DNA of 64,000 nt from JAPPHA01 sp965242975 (GCA_965242975.1 CBDETS010000007.1:5704001-5768000); one strand, 5' to 3'; positions 37,130 to 46,907 are shown, numbered from the stretch's first letter. Program-made: numbers and translations. The notes: generated from the sequence alone by a model not told the origin.

Positions 37130-37694
37130 GTCGCCAGGTCGCCGGGTCACAGGTGAACACCGCGGACCAGGTGCTCGGTCGACGGTGAACTGGAGGAAAT
37201 TCGACAAGTTCACAATCGCGCTGCTGCGTGGCCTGGGGTTTATTCCTCTGGAAACCTTGCATGCGAGAGTTGGACCTGTACACGAACCTCGACAACGCGG
37301 TTGACCATCCAGTCCAAAGAGAATGCCATCTATCCGGCTTGCTTGTGCCGTTTTGCGGCGTTGCAAACTTTCCGCACGTCCGCTTCCGCAACTACAAAAC
37401 GGCAGCCTACTCAGAAACCCGAGCGATATCGGCGGCAGCCCTAAATTTCACGCGCTCCGGGCCACCGCAGCAAACGGATCAGAACTATCCATTGCATCCT
37501 CACCATGCAGCGGAAAACCCCTGAACCCAAATGCAGGTTTGTTCAGCGTCCACCCGTCCACCTTGCGTTCGATTTTATTTCCAAATGTGTAACTCTTCGA
37601 GCCAATTGCCCCATGTTGGGTTGGACCCGCTATCGCCGAGTGACGGTTTCGCCGCAATTGACATTGGAGCTACCTCGATGGGAAGGAGGCCCAT
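37130..37694. other. Non-coding or degraded stretch
   Basis: No gene is recognised in these 565 bases. Short open frames on both strands lack motifs. The region borders a decayed toxin-antitoxin locus and may itself be decayed. Confidence 0.4.
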
Positions 37695-37973
37695 ATGACC
37701 GTCAAGACCTCGATTTCGCTCACCGATGAACAACAACATGCTTTCGCGATGGAGCTGGTGGAAAAAGGACGCTGAGGGAGTGTAAGTGGGGTTTTCCGGC
37801 AAGGTGTCGGCCTGCTGCGTCATCGAATTGACGCTGAAGAACTGCAACTCGTAGCATTGCGCGAGATTCTTGCCCGCCCGTGTTCCGGTACCGTCACCGG
37901 CGCGGAACCGATGGACGGGCGCCTGGCCCGAATGATTACAGAGAAGCGGCGCGTGCGTGGCGTAACGTCTTGA
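37695..37973 (+). pseudogene. parD: ParD-like antitoxin, nonsense-interrupted
   Basis: One continuous frame encodes a ParD-like ribbon-helix-helix antitoxin but contains TGA at 37773-37775. Before it: MTVKTSISLTDEQQHAFAME and ELVEKGR; after it: GSVSGVFRQGVGLLRHRI, EELQLVALREILAR and MDGRLARMITEKRR, then a stop at 37971. The RBS GGAAGGAGG precedes ATG 37695 by five bases. The protein would be about 92 residues, normal for ParD. As it stands only a 26-residue peptide is made, which would retain the N-terminal strand but not dimerise normally. Confidence 0.75.
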
Positions 37974-38293
37974 GTTCTCGGTCGAGGCAGGACGTGACTT
38001 CGAGCTGACATTCGACCATCTCTTTGACAGCTATCTTGGCTTTGGCCAAACCCTTGATGACGCATTTGATCATCGAGAGGCCCGGATTCTGGAGACCCGC
38101 GCGACGGCCGACCGCGTCGCAACCGCACCGGGGCGAGAGACACGATGATATCTTGCCGGGCCTGCGGTACCTGAACATCGGTCGGGCAGTATACTGGTTT
38201 GATGTCGACGATGACCGTCGGACCGTCCGTATACTGGCACTATTCTTTGGAGGACAGGACCAGGTCCGGCACATGATTGCCCGGCTACTTTAA
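37957..38293 (+). pseudogene. parE: ParE-like toxin, nonsense codon and frameshift
   Basis: A ParE/RelE-family toxin is recognisable in two frames. From GTG 37957 the frame meets TAA at 37963 (a tyrosine is expected in MAYRLEF), then reads RLEFSVEAGRDFELTFDHLF until about 38110. The C-terminal half continues one frame over: RGERHDDILPGLRYLNIG, AVYWFDVDDDRRTVRILALF and GGQDQVRHMIARLL to the stop at 38293. It overlaps the parD 3' end as in intact parDE operons. Toxin and antitoxin are both dead. Confidence 0.7.
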
Positions 38294-39036
38294 GACTGTC
38301 CTGGATTGCCTCTCGCGGGCTCGCCATATGGCTCTTGAACGTGTCAAACTCAAACCGGGGAATTGAACGGGAGGGCTCTTGCCTCCACGAATCTTGGTAA
38401 TTCCGCCTTTTGTGCGCCGACCCGACACGGGTACAGAAAGTTCCACAGGGAATTCGACGAACCCGGCTCCGGTTGAGTGAAATTTGGCATTACGGTGACG
38501 GTCGTCCGAGACTCGCTCCTTATCTCGGTTTCGAAAGGCTTCCTGCCTGGCATCATGGACGTGTCCGCTCACGGGATCTGGAGAAACCAGGCGCCCTTGC
38601 GCAGTGAGTACCTGAAGGAGACCCGTGCCCCGGTTCCTGCCCACGATGGACGCCCCGCGGGGAGTTTTCGCCGCGAATGCCGGTGCGGGGATCAGCACAG
38701 TCACGAATTTCCTTTCAACAGTGTCGTGTCAATCCGGAAGACAAAGTGACTTGTCTTCGCCTCATGCACGCTTAACCTAACCGCAGTTCCGTCCGGCAAA
38801 CTCTTCCTCGCGGTACGGCAGCAGTTTCCACCCGGAACGGACGCAGTGATTGCAATGCCGGGCCATTCGGAGAAAGCGCACGGGCCAGCACGGTAAGCGT
38901 GACCATGGGCAGAATGGTGTCAGGAGCCGGTCTTGATACTGGGGTTCGACGGGTGGAACGAACCTGTCATCACACCCGCCCAGGGCGCGAGAATTCGGTA
39001 GTCAATTTTGGCATTCGATTTGAAGAAGCGTCTGGA
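38294..39036. other. Degraded or non-coding stretch after parDE
   Basis: These 743 bases contain no gene I can identify. A 139-codon minus-strand frame at 38285-38704 has no recognisable motif. The region could be remnants of mobile or accessory genes. Confidence 0.4.
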
Positions 39037-40638
39037 CTATTTGGCACGGCGTTCCCATGGCGCCCCGATCGCACGTGCCAGTATGTCTTCTGCGGAAGCG
39101 GTTTCCTCCGGCCCGGCCCAGGCAATGAACTGGTCAGGGCGCACCAGGATCGCTTCGGCGCCATAGGTTTCCCCAAGGCCCGGATCCGGGGCGGTCACAA
39201 CCTTGAGAGGCACGTCCATGCGATCAGCCGCGTACTTGAATACGGCGCCAATCGCCCTGTTCCCTCCGAAATCAAGTAGTGTGAAACCCGGCCCCAGGGC
39301 GTCCCACAAATCCTGCCCTTCCGGCAGGGGCTGCGGGGCAAGATGATGGCCCGCTATGGCGGCAAAACCGTGTGTCCCCTTGGCTCCTGACGCGGCGCCT
39401 TCGTCTCCCCAAACCAATGGCGACCCGGCGTAGTGCGGCAGAAACTCGGTGACATCCGCATCGTCCGCGTTCGTGCGCCTTGCCCAGGCGGCTTCGAACG
39501 CTTCCCTGTCACGCGACGGAGAATAGCTGGACAGGAACCTCCGGAAGTCTTCGATCATCCGCTCAATGAAATCCTGGCTGATGGACTTGAACACCGGGTG
39601 CCGTTCGGTCGTGTAGCTGTCGAGAAGGCCGTCCCCGGCCCAACCTTTGAGCGCGGCATCGAGCTTCCAGCTGAGGTTGCGCGCATCCTCAAGCCCGGTA
39701 TTCACGCCGTACCCCCCGTAGGGCGGGTGGCTGTGGCAGGCGTCGCCCGCAATGAAAACTCGACCCGCGCGATAGGTCTCCGCATGCGAGATGCGGAGAT
39801 CCCAAAACCCGATATGTTCGAACTCCAGTGCAAATTCCTGTCCCGCGACATGACGCAGCAAGGCCTTGAAATCGAAATTGTCAAGCGTCGTGCCCTCGGG
39901 CACAGGGGAATGAAAGAACCAGCCGCCCTGAAGGTCGACGCGCCCCAGGAACTGCCAGTACCCGTCCATATCGGGGTTCATGACGTTGAAGATCGATTTG
40001 CCCGGGTAACGGTTCAGCAGGTCGTGCAACTCCGTCGAGCGAAAGACCAGGAGTGCCATGCGGGGGCCTTCATGGTCGGTGTCGCTGGCAATTCCAGCCA
40101 GGTCCCGTGTCACCGAACGCGCCCCGTCGCAGCCCACGGCATAGGCGGCCTCGGCCACATGCTCCGCCCCGTCGCGTGCGTAGGCCACGCGCACGCCGAC
40201 TGCGCCCTGTGTGACCCCGGTGACTGTGGCTCCCTCGACAAACGAGACTTCCGCAAGCTCCCTCGCACGCGTGCGCAGCACGGCCTCGAGCCGGTATTGC
40301 GGCAGGCGTTCGTTGTCGGCGAAGTAATACGGGCGCACGCGCGCGCGCTGAAACCAGTCGTAGTGATAGTCGCTCAACAAGGTGCCATAGGTCACCAGTC
40401 CGGCGTTGCCGAACTCGGGCGGGATCGGGCTGGCGGCGCGGACCTGGTCCGACACGCCCCAGGCGCGGAACATCTCGCCCACGCGCTGGGTCAGGTTCTG
40501 CCCCTTTGGGATCTGATGCAACGCAGTCGACCGTTCAAGAACCAGGCTGTTTACATCCCTTTGTGCCAGGTCAATGGCCAGCCCCAACCCGACCGGTCCG
40601 CCCCCGATGATGATCACTTGCGGTGTGCACATGGCCAT
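39037..40638 (-). CDS. FAD-dependent aromatic-ring monooxygenase
   Basis: This 533-residue flavoprotein belongs to the PheA/TfdB-type hydroxylases. It has the dinucleotide motif VIIIGGGPVGLGLAIDLAQR, the DG-type segment AVGCDGARSVTRDLAG and the second FAD motif FIAGDACHSHPPYGGYGVNT followed by DARNLSWKL. The C-terminal thioredoxin-like domain ends in ILVRPDQFIAWAG. These enzymes hydroxylate phenols or other aromatics using NAD(P)H and oxygen. It is intact amid decayed neighbours, and no ring-cleavage gene is nearby. Confidence 0.9.
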   Translation of the reverse strand: MAMCTPQVIIIGGGPVGLGLAIDLAQRDVNSLVLERSTALHQIPKGQNLTQRVGEMFRAWGVSDQVRAASPIPPEFGNAGLVTYGTLLSDYHYDWFQRARVRPYYFADNERLPQYRLEAVLRTRARELAEVSFVEGATVTGVTQGAVGVRVAYARDGAEHVAEAAYAVGCDGARSVTRDLAGIASDTDHEGPRMALLVFRSTELHDLLNRYPGKSIFNVMNPDMDGYWQFLGRVDLQGGWFFHSPVPEGTTLDNFDFKALLRHVAGQEFALEFEHIGFWDLRISHAETYRAGRVFIAGDACHSHPPYGGYGVNTGLEDARNLSWKLDAALKGWAGDGLLDSYTTERHPVFKSISQDFIERMIEDFRRFLSSYSPSRDREAFEAAWARRTNADDADVTEFLPHYAGSPLVWGDEGAASGAKGTHGFAAIAGHHLAPQPLPEGQDLWDALGPGFTLLDFGGNRAIGAVFKYAADRMDVPLKVVTAPDPGLGETYGAEAILVRPDQFIAWAGPEETASAEDILARAIGAPWERRAK

Positions 40639-41081
40639 CTCTCACGTGCTCGCGGCAACGCAAACGTCCAGCGCGGCCAACGCGACCAAGCCCGCACCAG
40701 GAACGCGAACACGATTCGCCGGCCATATCCCAAGGTGCCGGGCTGACAGTGTCCGAAGGTTTGTCCCGGGCGTCGGATCCGGCAGCTGAGTGCCTTGGAG
40801 CGCCACGGCCCGAACACGGCGCGCGACGTCGGCATGGTACGGGAACTGGAAAGACGGCCCCTTTGTTACCGGCGTATTCAGGCCGATTCGCGTTCCGGGG
40901 CGTTTCTGCATGAGACGCGTGGCCACTGCAAGCAGTCCGGTGACACCGCGTGCCCGGCCTGGAGAGGACCGAATTTGACCGACGATGCGCGAACCGTACG
41001 CAATCGTCCCCGGACTGCAATCAAACATGAATTTTCGATTCCCCTGTTCGCAGTTTCATGTTTTCGTGGTGCAAGACCTCC
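40639..41081. other. Non-coding or degraded stretch
   Basis: No gene is recognised in these 443 bases between the monooxygenase start and the broken ATPase. The monooxygenase promoter should be at the left edge. Confidence 0.4.
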
Positions 41082-41839
41082 ATGTACCATCTTCCTCGCC
41101 GACGAGAGCAGGAGACCCTTCGGACCAAGCTTGGCTGCTTGCCCGTCACGGCGCTCCTCGGTCCTTGGCAGTGTGGCAAGACGACTTTGGCCGAATTGCT
41201 GCAAGCGGAGCATGTCTTCGATCTCGAGGATCCGAGGAGCCTGGCCAGACTTGACGAACCGCTAACGGTCCTGGCACCTGGAGGACCTGACTGGCACCGT
41301 CGTGATCGACGAAGTGCAACGCAGACCCGATCTTTTTTCCCTGCTTCGCGTTCTTGCGGATCGGCAGCCAACCGTGCGGTACCTCCCGCTCGGAAGCCTC
41401 GCCCGATCTCGTCAAGGACGTCTCCGGGAGTCTCGCCGGGCGGGTCGCCTACCTCGACCTGGGTCCTCTGGCGGTCGATGAGACCGGCGTCAGCGACTGG
41501 CGCACGCTGTGGCTTCGGGGCGGGTTCCCGCGGAGCTTTTTTTCCGACGACGACACGACGTCCTCACCGTGGCGGAAAGATTTCATACGCGGTCACCTGG
41601 AGCGCGATATCCCTGCGCTCGGAATCTCCGTACCGGCGGAGACTCTGCGGCGATTCTGGGTGATGGTGAGCAACTACCACAACCAGACGCTCGACCTTTC
41701 CGAACTCGGTCAATCATTTGGCGTCTCGGGTCACGCGGACCGCCGTTTCCTCGATATCCTGAGCGGGATGCTCATGGTCCGCCGACAGCCCCGTGGCACG
41801 CCAACGACGGCACCTTTGGAACGTATATCCTGGCCCTGA
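41082..41839 (+). pseudogene. AAA / DUF4143-type ATPase, multiply frameshifted and truncated
   Basis: Three frames in succession encode one ATPase of the AAA_14/DUF4143 type. Frame one: RTKLGCLPVTALLGPWQCGK plus TTLAELL (Walker A) and FDLEDPRSLARL; frame two: LEDLTGTVVIDEVQRRPDLF (Walker B) to TVRYLPLGSL; frame three: SPDLVKDVSGSLAGRVAYLD, WLRGGFPRSF, RGHLERDIPALGISVPAETL and DLSELGQSFGVS, ending at about DILSGMLMVRR. The usual C-terminal nuclease-like domain is missing, so the gene is broken by at least two frameshifts and a 3' truncation. Confidence 0.75.
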
Positions 41840-42129
41840 TCCGTACCCTTTCGACGAGCGGGTCAGCGCGCTGCCCGTGACCGGGATCCCCAACGTCGCG
41901 CCTGGCCTGGCCACCTGGTTCTGCACGTTTGCACATCTGCGCGAGGGAAGCTCGTCGAATGGGTTGAACTCCGGGAGTTCCGGAATGTCGTGCCCGGCTT
42001 CTCTTGCAGAGTGAAGCGGTCCAGCCGGGGGGCGGGGGCGAAATTCGCCGTGACCGGCGATGGAGGATATAGGACTGCAGCGCAGGACGATCTTCGCGAA
42101 ACTGGTCTTCAGGTGAATTGGGAAGGACC

Positions 42130-42348
42130 GTGGCTCTCCCCCGGAATTACATCGAGCGTGTCTACGCGGGCATTCTTGGCAAGCTGACCGGCGTCTACCT
42201 CGGACGCCCGTTCGAGTGGGGGGACGCATCACCGCCCGTGCCAGTGATGCCGGTTTCCCGGCAGATGACGACCGGGCGGGGCAGGTCTCCTGGTCGCCGG
42301 CGGCTGCGTCTCGGTGAACGGGGTCCGGATGTCTTCGCCCGAATCTGA
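42130..42348 (+). pseudogene. ADP-ribosylglycohydrolase-like gene, 5' fragment
   Basis: From GTG 42130 (GGAAGG upstream) the frame reads ALPRNYIERVYAGILGKL followed by TGVYLGRPFEW, matching the N-terminal helix and glycine-rich segment of ADP-ribosylglycohydrolase (DraG-type) proteins. Resemblance ends after about 35 residues and the frame stops at 42348, so only a 5' fragment remains. The preceding 41840-42129 contains no gene I can name. Confidence 0.5.
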
Positions 42349-42434
42349 CCACGGAAGCCGGACACCGATGCCGGCGTGCCCATGACATCCGGGCTTGACC
42401 GCCGCCCGGTCTTCATGACGCGACCGGGGCACGT

Positions 42435-43826
42435 CTATCCGGCAGACTCCGTCGGCATGCGATACCCCGGGGGGGCCGACAGTCCGTTTCGCCGGGCGAC
42501 GTCCCGAAGCCAATAGGCGCTGTCCTTGGGGATGCGCGTCTGGGTTCCGTACTCGACAAAGACGATTCCGTAGCGGGAACTGTAACCCGAGTCCCATTCG
42601 AAGTCGTCGAGGAGTGTCCAGACGTAGAAGCCACGCAGGTCCACACCCTTTTTCATGGCCCGGTCGGCGGCGCGGAGGGCCTCGTCGTAGTAGCGGATGC
42701 GTGCCATGTCGTTCACACGGCCGTCCGGATTGACGTAATCGTTGAAGAGATAACCGACCTCGGTCACGTAGATCGGCAGCCGGCAGCCGTAATCCCGTCC
42801 GGGTTTCAGCAGGATCTCCTCGAGCCCGTCCGGACGGAGGCCGCTGCCAATGGTGGTGAGCGGTCCGAGCGGGGCCATGCGGCAGGCATGGACGATCGGA
42901 ATCGTCCGGTCAAACCGGACGACCTCGTGGACGTAGTAGTTCAGGCCGAGGAAATCGACCGGGGCGGAGATGCATTCGAGGTCGCCGTCGTGGACGACCG
43001 TTTCGTCCTCGAGGCACGGAAGGTACGGAACCATGTGCGCGGGATAGGTGCCTTTCAGGAGCGGTTCGAGAAACAGGCCGTTCGCTTCGCCATCGACCGT
43101 CCTTGCGGCTTCCACGTCGTCGGGTGCATCCGAAAACGGTTCGATGACCTGGAGGCAATGGGTGACGCCGACCTGCGCGTCGCGGGTGTTGGCGCGGATG
43201 GCCGGAACCGCAAGCCCGTGGGCCAGGTTCAGGTTGTGGGCGGCGATTCCGGCGGCGTGGTAGTCCCGCATCCCAGGGGCGTGCAGGCCCCGGGCATGAC
43301 CGAGAAACGCGCAGGACCAGGGTTCATTCGTCGTGATCCAGAACGGTACCCGGTCGCCGAAGCGGTCCACGACCGCCCCGGCATGGTCTGCGAACCGGTA
43401 CGCGGTGTCCCGGTTCAACCAACCGCCCCGTTTCTGCAGGTCCTGGGGAAGGTCCCAGTGGTACAGCGTGACCATTGGCGTGAGGCCGTTCTCGAGGAGC
43501 GAATCCAGGACCCGGTCGTAGTGATCGAAGCCGGCCTGATTGCGCCGGGTCGAACCCTCGGGAGATATGCGCGGCCAGCTGAATGACATGCGAAGGCTGG
43601 AAAACCCGAGGTCCCGCGCCAGGGCGTGGTCGTCGGGATAACGGTGATAGTGGTCGGCGGCGATGTCGCCATTGTCGCCGTTCAGCGTACGGCCTTCGCG
43701 TGCGAAGACGTCCCAGATGCATTCGCCGCCACCGTCGGCACGCCGGTGGCCTTCGATCTGGTAAGCCGCCGTCGCGGCACCCCACACGAATCCGTCCGGA
43801 AAGGACAGGTCTCCGTTCTTGGTCAT
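42435..43826 (-). CDS. GH1 beta-glucosidase
   Basis: This 463-residue enzyme is a glycoside hydrolase family 1 retaining beta-glycosidase. It opens with FPDGFVWGAATAAYQIEG, has the acid/base glutamate in WITTNEPW, GLNYYVHEVV, and the nucleophile region IYVTEVGYLFND, where most family members read TENG. The catalytic glutamate is kept. No signal peptide is visible, so it should hydrolyse imported beta-glycosides in the cytoplasm. It lies 15 bp downstream of the XylH-like permease gene and is likely in the same operon. Confidence 0.92.
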   Translation of the reverse strand: MTKNGDLSFPDGFVWGAATAAYQIEGHRRADGGGECIWDVFAREGRTLNGDNGDIAADHYHRYPDDHALARDLGFSSLRMSFSWPRISPEGSTRRNQAGFDHYDRVLDSLLENGLTPMVTLYHWDLPQDLQKRGGWLNRDTAYRFADHAGAVVDRFGDRVPFWITTNEPWSCAFLGHARGLHAPGMRDYHAAGIAAHNLNLAHGLAVPAIRANTRDAQVGVTHCLQVIEPFSDAPDDVEAARTVDGEANGLFLEPLLKGTYPAHMVPYLPCLEDETVVHDGDLECISAPVDFLGLNYYVHEVVRFDRTIPIVHACRMAPLGPLTTIGSGLRPDGLEEILLKPGRDYGCRLPIYVTEVGYLFNDYVNPDGRVNDMARIRYYDEALRAADRAMKKGVDLRGFYVWTLLDDFEWDSGYSSRYGIVFVEYGTQTRIPKDSAYWLRDVARRNGLSAPPGYRMPTESAG

Positions 43827-43841
43827 GTCATGTTTCCCCGT

Positions 43842-45074
43842 TCACGCTCCGGCAGCGCCGGTCCTAATCCTGCGTTTTCTCGCGACCATGTCCACCGAGA
43901 CCGCCGCAAGCAGTATCAGCCCGGTGATGATCGACTTGACGTTTGCGGACTGCCCGAGAAGGTCCAGCCCGTTGGCGACGCTCCCGATCACGATCGCGCC
44001 CAGGAGGGCGCCCGGGATCCGCCCGCGTCCGCCAAAGAGGCTGGTCCCACCGATTACCGCCGCGGCGATCGCGTCGAGAATGAGGTTTCCTCCTCCGGTG
44101 TTGCTGTCGACGGCGTATTGCCGTGACACGGCGATGATCCCTGAAATCGCCGCGAATGCCGAGCAGATGGCGAACAGGATCACCCGTGTCCGCGCGACGT
44201 TGATCCCGGCCCGGCGGGCGGCTTCCGCGTTTCCGCCGACCGCATAGATGTGAACCCCGAACGGCGTATGCTCGGTGACAAACGTAAGCACCAGCGCGAG
44301 CCCGACCAGGACGAGAAGCAGAACCGGCACACCCATGTGGTTCGACAGCACGGCGACGGCCATGATCGCCATCGCTGGAAACAGGGCGGTGTGCCCGAGA
44401 AGCGCCAGCCGGTCGAGAGGAGCGGCCCCGGTCTGCCTCGTCCAGCGACGCGAACAGACCGCCACGGCCGACGCGGTTATGACCGCGACAATGAGCAGGG
44501 ACAGCCAGAACGGCATGAACGTCGACGCGATGCTGAGCACCAGGGGATCGTCGATGAGGACCTGCCCGATCTGGTTGCCGACCAGCATCCTTTGCACGCC
44601 TTGCCAGACGAGGAGTCCGGTCAGGGTCACGATGAAGGAAGGCGCCCCGATCACGGTGATGCATGTGCCATGTATCCAGCCGATGGCAGCGCCGCAAAGG
44701 ATCGCCGCCGCGATTGCCACGGGGCCCGGAACACCGTACCACGACGCCAGCAGAACCAGGACTACCGCGCAGACGCCGGAAACCGATCCCGCGGACAAGT
44801 CGATTTCCCCGACAAAGAGCACCATGCTGACGCCGAGCGACATGACGCCGAGTACACCGACCTGCAATGCCAGGTTCGACATGTTCCGTGGGGTCAGGAA
44901 ATACGGATTGGCCAGGTGAAAGGCGACAAACGCGACAAGAAGCGCGACCAGCACCGGGATGAATCCGAGTTCGCCCTGTTTGAGCCGAGCGGCGAACCCA
45001 TCGTGCAACGATGCGCCGGACGGGTCAGGCTGGCCGGGAACCGCGGGTTTCGCCCCGTTGCTCAGTGCCTCCAC
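43842..45074 (-). CDS. Sugar ABC transporter permease (XylH/RbsC-type)
   Basis: This 410-residue permease has about ten membrane segments and the CUT2-family signatures LFVGEIDLSAGSVSGVCAVV and YAVGGNAEAARRAGINV, closing with AAAVIGGTSLFGGRGRIPG. Length and layout are closest to XylH. It overlaps the ATPase gene by 13 bp. With the ATPase and binding protein it forms a monosaccharide importer. Confidence 0.9.
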   Translation of the reverse strand: MEALSNGAKPAVPGQPDPSGASLHDGFAARLKQGELGFIPVLVALLVAFVAFHLANPYFLTPRNMSNLALQVGVLGVMSLGVSMVLFVGEIDLSAGSVSGVCAVVLVLLASWYGVPGPVAIAAAILCGAAIGWIHGTCITVIGAPSFIVTLTGLLVWQGVQRMLVGNQIGQVLIDDPLVLSIASTFMPFWLSLLIVAVITASAVAVCSRRWTRQTGAAPLDRLALLGHTALFPAMAIMAVAVLSNHMGVPVLLLVLVGLALVLTFVTEHTPFGVHIYAVGGNAEAARRAGINVARTRVILFAICSAFAAISGIIAVSRQYAVDSNTGGGNLILDAIAAAVIGGTSLFGGRGRIPGALLGAIVIGSVANGLDLLGQSANVKSIITGLILLAAVSVDMVARKRRIRTGAAGA

Positions 45075-45847
45075 TCCGCCGCGATGTCACTGCCCGTTAT
45101 TCTCGCCACGACGTCGTCGGGTGTACAGGCCCCGGGATCCATGTCCGCGATCTTGCGCCCGCGACGCAGCACCGTCATGTGGTCGGCGACGGCAAAGATG
45201 TCAGCCATGTTGTGCGAAATCATGACGATGCCGACGCCCTGATCGCGCAGTCGCCTTATGAGCCTGTGGACGTTTCCCGTCTGCTCGACACCGAGCGCAG
45301 CGGTCGGTTCGTCGAACAGGACGACGCGCCGACGCCACACGACCGCCCGGGCGATCGCCACCGCCTGGCGCTGTCCGCCGGAAAGATTGCTGACCTGGCT
45401 GTCAAGGGACGGCATCCGTGCGCCGAGGCTTTCGAATGCACGTGCGGCTTCGCGCTCCATGGACGGACGGTCCAGAAACATCCGCCTGAACGGAGCCACT
45501 CCCTTGCTGCGTTCCCTCCCGAGAAACAGGTTCTGGACAACACTCAGGTTGTCGCAAAGCGCAAGGTCCTGGTAGACGGTTTCGATGCCGGCTTCGCCCG
45601 CCTGCCGCGGTGTCGCGATGGTCCGCTGCACGCCGTCGATCCGGATTTCTCCGGAGTCCGGCCTGAGGACTCCCGAGAGTATCTTGATCAGCGTCGACTT
45701 TCCGGCTCCGTTGTCGCCGAGCAATGCCAGGACCGATCCGGCGTGGACGGTGATGTCCACGCCGTTCAGTGCCTGCACGCGGCCGAACCTCTTGCTGAGG
45801 TTCCGGGTTTCAAGCAGTGTCAGGGCGGGTCGGCCGGCAGGATCCAC
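45062..45847 (-). CDS. Sugar ABC transporter ATPase (CUT2-type, single domain)
   Basis: This 261-residue ATPase has Walker A LLGDNGAGKSTLIK, signature NLSGGQRQAVAIARA and Walker B RVVLFDEPTAALGV. Unlike RbsA or XylG, which carry two ATPase domains, it has one. GTG 45847 is chosen because it lies two bases after the binding-protein stop and gives the normal length; an ATG 44 codons upstream would overlap that gene with a non-homologous extension. Confidence 0.88.
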   Translation of the reverse strand: MDPAGRPALTLLETRNLSKRFGRVQALNGVDITVHAGSVLALLGDNGAGKSTLIKILSGVLRPDSGEIRIDGVQRTIATPRQAGEAGIETVYQDLALCDNLSVVQNLFLGRERSKGVAPFRRMFLDRPSMEREAARAFESLGARMPSLDSQVSNLSGGQRQAVAIARAVVWRRRVVLFDEPTAALGVEQTGNVHRLIRRLRDQGVGIVMISHNMADIFAVADHMTVLRRGRKIADMDPGACTPDDVVARITGSDIAAEWRH

Positions 45848-45848
45848 T

Positions 45849-46907
45849 TCAGAAGGTGCAAGCCTCTGCCGCAGTACCCGTGCAGACGTCCTCGCGCTTG
45901 GTGAAACCGTCCTTGATGACCGTGTCGCCAATGTTGGAGATGTCGACGACAGTTGGCTGCAGGAGAAGTGCAGGGACATCTCCCGAGTCGGTTGTCACCA
46001 CTTCAGGAAAGATCTCCGACACATCCTCGCCCCGCGCCAGCGCAACCGCACCGCGTGCGGCGGCACCCGCCTGTTGTTGAAGCGACTTGTAGACGGTCAT
46101 CGTCTGGAGTCCGTTCAATATGTTCACGATCGCCGCATCGCTGGCATCCTGACCGGTCACGAGAACCTTGCCGTGCATGCCGGACCCCCGGAGGGCCGCG
46201 ATGACACCCTGCGCGAGCGTGTCGTTTGCGGCAACAACGCCGTCGATGCCGTTGTCGGTAGCCGTCAGTGCCTGTTCGATCGCGCGCTGCGCATTTGCGG
46301 CAAGCCAGCCCTTCGCCTCGGCTTCATGGACGATTTCGATCTTGCCGGCTGCCGCGAGGGGGTCGAGGACCTTGTGCGCACCGACCTTGAATGCCCGGCA
46401 GGCGGCACAGAACTGCTCGCCGTTCACGATTGCAATCCGGGCGCCTTCAGGAAGATTGTCAACCAGGTACTGGGCCTGGAGCACACCGACCAGTTCATTG
46501 TTGAAGGTCACAAACCCTTCCGTGACCACGCCGACCATGAGGCCGTCATAGGCGATGACGGGCACGCCTTCACGCTGTGCCTGGCGGACGATCGGGACTG
46601 CGGTCGTCTCGCCGATCGTGTTGATGACAATAGCCTTGACTCCCTGGGCCAGAACCGATTCGCCCTGGGCAATCTGGCGGTTGCCGTCACCTTCGGCGTT
46701 CAGCGCTATGACTTCGATGGAAGGATCCAGCGCCTTCACCGCCTCGATGAAGAACGGCCGGTCCTTCGTCTCCCACCGGTCGGCACACTGTGTGCATGGC
46801 ATTAGAAATGCGATTTTCGTTGCTTCTGCAGCAAATGTGCCGGTTCCCGCGAGAATAGCCGCGACCATGCTGGCTGCCGCGAGAACGTGTTTGTATCCAA
46901 TTTTCAT
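45849..46907 (-). CDS. Sugar ABC transporter binding protein (XylF/RbsB-type)
   Basis: This 352-residue protein has a signal peptide (MKIGYKHVLAAASMVAAILA to FAAEA) followed by TKIAFLMPCTQCADRWETKD, VKAIVINTIGETTAVPIV and DGVVAANDTLAQGVIAALR, as in periplasmic sugar-binding proteins. Two cysteines (PCTQC) lie early in the mature protein and another pair (FCAAC) follows, which is unusual for this family. ATG 46907 follows GGGGGAAG. It is the first gene of the binding-protein, ATPase, permease, GH1 operon. Confidence 0.88.
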   Translation of the reverse strand: MKIGYKHVLAAASMVAAILAGTGTFAAEATKIAFLMPCTQCADRWETKDRPFFIEAVKALDPSIEVIALNAEGDGNRQIAQGESVLAQGVKAIVINTIGETTAVPIVRQAQREGVPVIAYDGLMVGVVTEGFVTFNNELVGVLQAQYLVDNLPEGARIAIVNGEQFCAACRAFKVGAHKVLDPLAAAGKIEIVHEAEAKGWLAANAQRAIEQALTATDNGIDGVVAANDTLAQGVIAALRGSGMHGKVLVTGQDASDAAIVNILNGLQTMTVYKSLQQQAGAAARGAVALARGEDVSEIFPEVVTTDSGDVPALLLQPTVVDISNIGDTVIKDGFTKREDVCTGTAAEACTF

